A stretch of DNA of 23,027 nucleotides, taken from Myxococcales bacterium. GTDB taxonomy: Bacteria; Myxococcota; Polyangia; Polyangiales; Polyangiaceae. Location of the stretch: positions 1 through 23,027 of the forward strand of contig JAGQIY010001202.1 of the NCBI GenBank assembly GCA_020430865.1, given 5' to 3'. This document shows positions 22,925 to 23,027 of the stretch, piece by piece. A model generated the notes under the pieces. That model searched no databases, was not told the DNA's origin, and saw only the letters and a program-made list of their open reading frames with translations. Position numbers and translations under genes: made by a program. Positions within the stretch are counted from its first letter, which is position 1. Every line of letters begins with the position of its first letter.

Positions 22925-23027
22925 TCGCCCGTCTCCTTTGGGTTCGAGTGCGCCCGGCCAACAGCCTGCACCCGCTGCGCCTCAAGGTAGGCCTCCAAGT
23001 CCTCTTCCTTGACGCGGACCTGTCCTC
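22921..23027 (-). CDS. Partial C-terminus of a second HTH/excisionase-like protein, HTH-2
   Basis: Reading into the window from its right edge on the minus strand gives an open frame of 34 complete codons plus a stop. It begins GQVRVKEEDLEAYLEAQRV and ends with GE before TGA at 22921-22923. The opening matches the wing and last helix that close excisionase-type HTH_17 domains (compare WKFKLDDVDRWV in HTH-1). The helix-turn-helix itself would lie outside the window, so the family assignment rests on this tail. The stop overlaps the GHKL-2 ATG as ATGA, so the pair is translationally coupled. This mirrors the other arm, where an HTH gene also sits next to a GHKL gene. Confidence 0.6.
   Translation of the reverse strand, partial: GQVRVKEEDLEAYLEAQRVQAVGRAHSNPKETGE

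Noticed and set aside
1..23027. CRISPR array, integrase, transposon ends or DNA methyltransferase
   Set aside because: No regularly spaced repeats were seen, and no frame shows recombinase, transposase or SAM-binding methyltransferase motifs.

Overview
This window is a very GC-rich, densely packed bacterial segment. The G/C-ending codons, large multidomain proteins and absence of recognisable housekeeping genes suggest a high-GC soil or marine bacterium. Myxococcota/Polyangia-like is my best guess, but no taxonomic marker is present. I see no transposase, integrase, tRNA, rRNA or CRISPR array. The content (GHKL ATPases, four helicase/nuclease/SNF2-type DNA enzymes, a DruA-like DUF4338 protein, a DNA-glycosylase-like protein and small DNA-binding proteins) is that of an anti-phage defence island.

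Layout. Bases 1-411 are non-coding and rich in stem-loops, ending in a leader that can sequester the ribosome binding site of the first gene. The plus-strand arm (412-12141) encodes an ECF-sigma-like protein, a GHKL ATPase (GHKL-1), a small excisionase-type HTH protein, a 2057-aa COG1205/DUF1998 helicase of the Druantia DruE type, a NERD-nuclease/UvrD-like helicase fusion, and a 338-aa protein I do not recognise. The minus-strand arm (reading 23027 to 12166) encodes the tail of a second HTH/excisionase-like protein, a second GHKL ATPase (GHKL-2), a DUF4338 (Druantia DruA-like) protein, a 353-aa HhH-GPD/endonuclease III-like protein with a C-terminal cysteine cluster, a 995-aa protein I do not recognise, and a SNF2-family ATPase. 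The two arms converge head-to-head with only 24 bp between stop codons.

How the genes may work together. From HTH-1 onward on the plus strand, and throughout the minus strand, genes overlap by 1-5 bases or are separated by at most 15 bases, so each arm looks like one translationally coupled operon. Each arm carries its own HTH + GHKL pair, and the two GHKL proteins are similar over nearly their whole lengths, so the arms look like two related modules. DruA-like and DruE-like proteins, which occur together in type I Druantia, are here on opposite strands alongside partners not part of the described Druantia types as I know them. My inference is a composite or previously undescribed DNA-targeting defence system: GHKL ATPases as conformational switches, SNF2/COG1205/UvrD-like ATPases as DNA motors, and NERD plus a glycosylase-like protein as effectors. 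No DNA methyltransferase is visible, so how self is told from non-self is open. The sigma-like gene and structured leader may control expression of the plus arm.
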